From: Baffinella frigidus
Taxonomy: Eukaryota > Cryptophyceae > Cryptomonadales > Baffinellaceae
Assembly: GCA_026770585.1 (NCBI GenBank)
Contig: MU646790.1
Span: forward strand, 286,629-302,984
Direction of reading: 5' to 3'
Length of the DNA: 16,356 nt
This document shows positions 13,316 to 16,356 of this stretch, piece by piece. Numbering within the stretch: position 1 is the stretch's first letter; each line of letters begins with the position of its first letter. Made by a program: the position numbers and the translations under genes. A model generated the notes under the pieces. The model was not told where the DNA came from. It did not search any database and saw nothing but the letters and a program-made list of their open reading frames with translations.

Positions 13316-13433
13316 CAGGGGTACCTCGCTCATAAGAAACTGCCCCCCCCCCTAGGACCACCGTAGGGCCCTAGGCATAGGCCCAATGTAGGGTCCTAGG
13401 GGGGGGCGGTTTCTTATGAGCGAGGTAACCCTG
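13316..13433. mobile_element. MITE family A, reverse-oriented centre
   Basis: The ends CAGGGGTACCTCGCTCATAA and GAGCGAGGTAACCCTG are intact. The flanks are GCA and TGC rather than TA, so either the TA target has mutated or the site was different. Confidence 0.8.
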
Positions 13434-13450
13434 TGCAGTCACTCAGACTA

Positions 13451-13565
13451 CGGGTTACCTCACTCACAATAAAGCGCCACCTCCTAGGACCCTACAGTAG
13501 AGCTATGCCCAGGGCCATATGGTGGTCCTGGGGGGGGGCGCTTTCTTATGAGCAAGGTACCCCTG
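13451..13565. mobile_element. MITE family A, forward-oriented, diverged left end
   Basis: The left arm is worn (CGGGTTACCTCACTCACAAT) and the right arm is well kept (TTATGAGCAAGGTACCCCTG). The centre is forward (CTACAGTAGAGCTATGCC). Confidence 0.75.
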
Positions 13566-13674
13566 TCCTCCTACATCGGGCTTCTGGGGGCACGCGTGTG
13601 CATGACCTCGAGAGAAACGTGCGTTTATTACGAATCACGAATCGAAACCAACATGACGAGAGGTGCCAACATGG

Positions 13675-13863
13675 CGAGAGGTGACGCATCACTCGGGGGG
13701 TCCCGCAGGTGGGGCGTATGAGCCTACTGGTCACTTAAGGGTTAGGCAGCGCGCGGCGCATCGGCGGGAGAATCGAGGAAGAAGAGGCTGTAGCGCACGC
13801 CGCGCGTGTGCAGGCTCACGCCGTGCGCGATGCTGCTGTCGTGCAGCGTCGCGGAGCCGGCCT
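13675..13863. repeat. Second inverted-duplication block, right side
   Basis: This mirrors 12178-12433. Identity is complete by eye over about 148 bp covering the last 40 codons and the 3' flank, while coding sequence on the other side of the adjacent intron (14083-14162) is clearly diverged. Confidence 0.85.
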
Positions 13864-16256
13864 TCCTGCTCGGTTTGGGGTTTAGGGTTTAGGGTTCAGG
13901 GTTTAGGGTTGAGGTTTAGTTGAGGGTTTGCGGTTTAGGGTTTAGGGTTTAGGGTTTAGGGTTGAGGGTTTAGGGTCTAGGGTCTAGGGTCTAGGGTTTA
14001 GGGTTCAGGGTTCACACCCGATTTAGGGGTGAGGCTCACGGCTTTGCTGAACTCTAAACCCGAAACCCTCTAAACCCTCAACCTGCTCGGCCACACCAGC
14101 CCCTCCTTGGTAGCAAACACGAGCCGCCCCCCGTCGTAATCGCTCTCGTTGTTCAGCGGCACCTGCAGACAGGGGTACCTCGCTATGACGACGTGTTCGA
14201 GCTGATCGACCACCAGAAGCAGCTCAACTTCCGCTCTGCCTTCGTCCACCGCGCCTGGTAGCGAACTGCTCTATTGTACAGGGGTACCTCGCTCATAAGA
14301 AACCGCCCTCCTCAAGGATCCTACAGTAGGACTATGCCTAGGGCCCTATGGGGGTCCTAGGGGGGGGGGCGGTTTCTTATGAGCGAGGTACCTCTGTACG
14401 GGGAACGCCGGCGCCAGTGACTTTCATTTCGGAACATAGCAGAATCTGTTAACACGTACACTCATCGAAGCCTTGGTTTCATGCCTGAAATAACATTTTC
14501 ACTCTTATCTTCGGCGTTGGAAGCCTTAAGATACACAACAGATTATGGCATGTGCAAGATTAAATTAGAGTAGGGCCGTGTACAGGGGTACCTCGCTCAC
14601 AAGAAAATGCCCCCCCCTAGGACCCTACAGTAGGGCTATGCGTAGGGCCCTATTATGGTGCTAGGGAGTGGGCGTTTTCTGGTGGGCGAGGTACCCCTGT
14701 ACATGTGCGCTGGGAAGGAAGGTTGGGAGGGATGTCGGGGAAGGCTTTCCGGGGAGCCCAGAGGGCAGAGGGCCACCTTTAGGTCCTTTAGGTTTTCTAG
14801 GTCCTTTAGGTCCTTTAGGTTCTTTTAACTTTCACCATAGGCGGACACCGGAACTTGTCCTGCAGGAAGGCCATGCTTCCTTTCGGATCACATCAGGCCC
14901 CCATGCAGGGGACAGCAGGATTTGATCGATAATCTCTGAAGTGGTGAGTAGCCTTATACGCGCCTCCCCAGGCCGATACGTAGGGGTTGCTTGGGGTCGA
15001 ATATGACCCCCTCGCCACTTAAGGGGAAACAAGACCGCGTAGGGCTGACAGGGAAGGTCAGGAGGGGCGTGGGGGTTTAGTGCAGAGATAGCCCAGAGGG
15101 CAGAGGGGGGGGGCAGAGTTGACAGCCTGACAGGGGAAACCCGTTGAGTTGAGTAAGTTGTTGGCGTCTCGGTAGGCGCGAGTTGGTGCGATGGTACAGG
15201 CTTTCCTGGCTCACAGAAGACCCCCCCACCCCTCAGGAGCACCTTAGGATCCTAGCTAGGTTCAGACCTGCTGAAGGGTCAAAGGATGTAGACGTTTTCT
15301 CATGAGCAAGGTACCCCTGCACAGGAGGAAATGTCGAAGCCTTCGAGCTACCACCAGCCCTCAGCGTGGTGGCAAATGGTTTTTCCGAGTCCCTTGATTT
15401 GAACTAAAGGCTGACTGTCGTCGGTACAAATCAAGCGGATTGAAAAAGGCGATTTGCTCCAATTCTGAGGGCTGGTGGTATGGTCCAGATGGATCCCCAA
15501 ACTGCCTGCCTGCCACTCGAGGCTAGAAATGTGACTATTTCAAAACCAGGGATCCTTTACAAGTGGGGCGGTGTGTAGTAATTTTCACACAAATGGTCGC
15601 GTTTGGTCACGTTGCTGCTCGATATCAAGCAGCAACGTGACCAACCCCGCCCGCGACTAGCACAAATTTAATAATCCCACTTCTAAAATACACCCTCTTC
15701 CAGGCTCGAGTGGTGCGAGGAGATCTCTCACTGAATCACCTGCATGGTGCGGCGCGAGACGTCCGTGTGGAAGTTGATGCACCGCCCGCCCGCCACCGCC
15801 TCCACCCGCCGGATCTTCACGGTATATTCTTTTTCTTCCCCGCCAGAAAACCGCCGGAAAAGCGCGTCGAGGCGCCCCGCCGCCTCCTCGCCCACGAATG
15901 ACGCGAGCTCGGCGTGCGAAAGCTGCAGCTTCAAGTCCGCCTCCCCAGCGGAGAGCTGCTTGCTGTCCGCGTGCCGCATCAGCGCCCCCCGCCCACACCC
16001 GTCCACCCTGCGTTAGGTTTTGGGGTTGATGCGGTTGGGGTTTGGGGTTTGGGGTTTGGGGTTTGGGGTTTGGAGGTTTGGAGTTTAGGGTTTGGTTTTT
16101 TTTTTTCGGTTTTCGGTTTGGGGTTTTGGGTTTTGGGTTTTGGGTTTTGGGGTTTGGGGTTTGGGGTTCAGGGTTGAGGGTGTAGGGTGTAGGGTTTAGG
16201 GTCCAACCCGACGTCGCTGCTGCTCTCGAACATCCTGTGCGCCGAGACCCCCAGCT
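13742..16256 (-). CDS. 2-oxoglutarate/Fe(II) dioxygenase copy 2, partial at 5' end (4 exons seen)
   Basis: On the minus strand, exons 16256-16208, 16007-15740, 14162-14083 and 13865-13742 join with agreeing phases to TAA at 13744-13742. They read LGVSAHRMFESSSDVG, then MRHADSKQL to INFHTDVSRRTMQ, then VPLNNESDYDGGRLVFATKE, then KAGSATLHDSSIAHGV to SLFFLD. The HxD, distal His and Arg of the family are all kept, so nothing argues against an active enzyme. The exon matching 10111-10175 would lie beyond the right edge. It differs from copy 1 in one extra intron (13866-14082), a better donor after the HxD exon (GTGATT instead of GTCATT), and a diverged DYDGG segment. It converges on copy 1, stop to stop, across about 1.4 kb. 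The substrate is unknown. Confidence 0.8.
13866..14082 (-). mobile_element. Introner-like telomere-repeat intron with 7-bp direct repeats
   Basis: On the minus strand GAGCAGG occurs at 14088-14082 and again at 13871-13865, and the sequence between is telomere-like. Splicing GAGCAG|GTTGAG to GAGCAG|GAAG removes one repeat copy plus the insert and restores PSRKAGS in frame. The intron is short G-rich repeat at its start, a unique bit (about 14027-14050), then C-rich repeat. Copy 1 of the gene has uninterrupted coding sequence here (TSREAGS, about 12160-12180). The duplicated target supplies the acceptor CAG, and the donor GT lies at the target-insert junction. Confidence 0.75.
14170..14184. mobile_element. 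Lone left end of a family A MITE
   Basis: CAGGGGTACCTCGCT stands alone, only 7 bp from the start of minus-strand exon 14162-14083 and directly before a small open frame on the plus strand. No other part of the element follows. Confidence 0.6.
14184..14261 (+). pseudogene. Orphan coding-like fragment on the opposite strand
   Basis: Reading from TAT at 14184, 25 codons give YDDVFELIDHQKQ then LNFRSAFVHRAW and a TAG at 14259-14261. Base composition and residue mix look protein-coding, unlike the surrounding intron. I do not recognise the family. It directly follows a lone MITE end and lies antisense within the large intron of dioxygenase copy 2. It could be the last codons of an exon moved here, or chance. 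Confidence 0.4.
14279..14396. mobile_element. MITE family A, forward-oriented, flanked by TA
   Basis: The ends CAGGGGTACCTCGCTCATAA and GAGCGAGGTACCTCTG are flanked by TA. The centre is forward (CTACAGTAGGACTATGCC). Confidence 0.85.
14397..14580. other. AT-richer stretch without recognised features
   Basis: This part of the large intron of dioxygenase copy 2 is less GC-rich than its surroundings. I see no gene or repeat family in it. Confidence 0.4.
14583..14699. mobile_element. MITE family A, forward-oriented, flanked by TA
   Basis: The left end is CAGGGGTACCTCGCTCACAA, the right end GGGCGAGGTACCCCTG, with TA on both sides. The right arm has mismatches (TTTTCTGGTGGGCGAGG). Confidence 0.8.
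14776..14905 (+). repeat. 9-bp tandem repeat leading into a repeat H copy
   Basis: TTTAGGTCC units repeat about five times at 14776-14825, then CATAGGCGGACACCGGAACT matches 12475-12500 and the match continues to about 14905. The tandem part is absent from the copy at 12448. Confidence 0.55.
14906..15196. other. Intronic stretch without recognised gene
   Basis: Only a small palindrome, GGGGTCGAATATGACCCC at about 14994-15011, and some G-rich sequence are visible. Confidence 0.4.
15197..15319. mobile_element. Strongly diverged MITE family A
   Basis: The left end reads CAGGCTTTCCTGGCTCACAG and the right end TCATGAGCAAGGTACCCCTG. The centre keeps only traces (CCTTAGGATCCTAGCTAGG). It is probably the oldest copy in the window. 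Confidence 0.6.
15336..16256. repeat. Right arm of the large inverted duplication
   Basis: This is the inverse of 10376-11282. It carries a family C MITE (15351-15478, flanked by TA), element D (15531-15693) with the 42-nt palindrome now broken by one mismatch (15603-15644), and two dioxygenase exons. Confidence 0.85.
16008..16207 (-). repeat. Telomere-like intron, dioxygenase copy 2
   Basis: On the minus strand it runs from GTTGGACCC to CCTAACGCAG and is mostly CCCCAAA/CCCTAAA/CCCAAAA units. It is longer than its counterpart 10425-10600 and includes a T run on the plus strand at about 16096-16106, so the repeat body has changed while exons and splice sites stayed. Confidence 0.65.
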
Positions 16257-16356
16257 CTGGGGTTTATGGTTTGGGGTTCAGGGTTTAGGTTTCAGGGTTT
16301 AGGGTTCAGGGTTGAGGGTTTGGGGTTCAGGGTTGAGGGTTGAGGGTTGAGGGTTG
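16257..16356 (-). repeat. Telomere-like repeat running off the window edge
   Basis: TTTAGGG/TTCAGGG/TTGAGGG units on the plus strand. By comparison with 10176-10375 this is the next intron upstream of dioxygenase copy 2; its acceptor is the CCCCAG at 16262-16257 on the minus strand. Confidence 0.6.

Overview
This window looks like nuclear DNA of a GC-rich protist, most likely a microalga. No operons, Shine-Dalgarno sites, tRNAs, rRNAs or CRISPR arrays are visible. The genes are split by GT-AG introns, there are long stretches of degenerate TTTAGGG/CCCTAAA repeats, and short hairpin transposons (MITE-like) are very common. The species cannot be fixed from the sequence; a cryptophyte-like alga is only a guess.

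Four split genes can be assembled by matching splice sites and codon phase. (1) At 307-967 (+) is the 3' part of an unrecognised gene whose two introns are telomere-like repeat. (2) At 3876-8887 (+) are five exons that join in frame into a 434-residue protein: an N-terminal SAM-like region, a Pro/Ala- and acid-rich linker, then a SUMO/Rad60-type ubiquitin-like domain and a short heptapeptide-repeat tail. (3) At 9829-12296 (+) and (4) 16256-13742 (-) are two copies of a 2-oxoglutarate/Fe(II) dioxygenase gene (prolyl-4-hydroxylase-like, HxD...H...R), arranged tail to tail as a large inverted duplication. The minus copy runs off the right edge.

Layout: 1-74 is the end of a hairpin element; 300-970 is gene 1; 970-3040 is a dense MITE field; 2701-3110 is a decayed copy of intron 1 of the SUMO-like gene that carries two MITE insertions; 3160-3870 is palindromic, non-coding upstream sequence; 3876-8887 is the SAM-SUMO gene, its introns full of MITEs and a long CT tract; 8888-9828 is a decayed tandem copy of its last-exon region followed by telomere-like repeat; 9829-12296 is the plus dioxygenase; 12300-13740 is the spacer with MITEs and a CA microsatellite; 13742-16356 is the minus dioxygenase.

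The strongest theme is that repeats act as introns. Telomere-like heptamers form most intron sequence in gene 1 and the dioxygenases, almost always C-rich on the coding strand, and CT repeats form two introns of the SUMO-like gene. Neither (CCCTAAA)n nor (CT)n contains GT or AG. One telomere-like intron is present in one dioxygenase copy and absent from the other, and a 7-bp direct repeat flanks it, as expected for an introner-type insertion. The window also holds its own empty-site controls for two MITE families.
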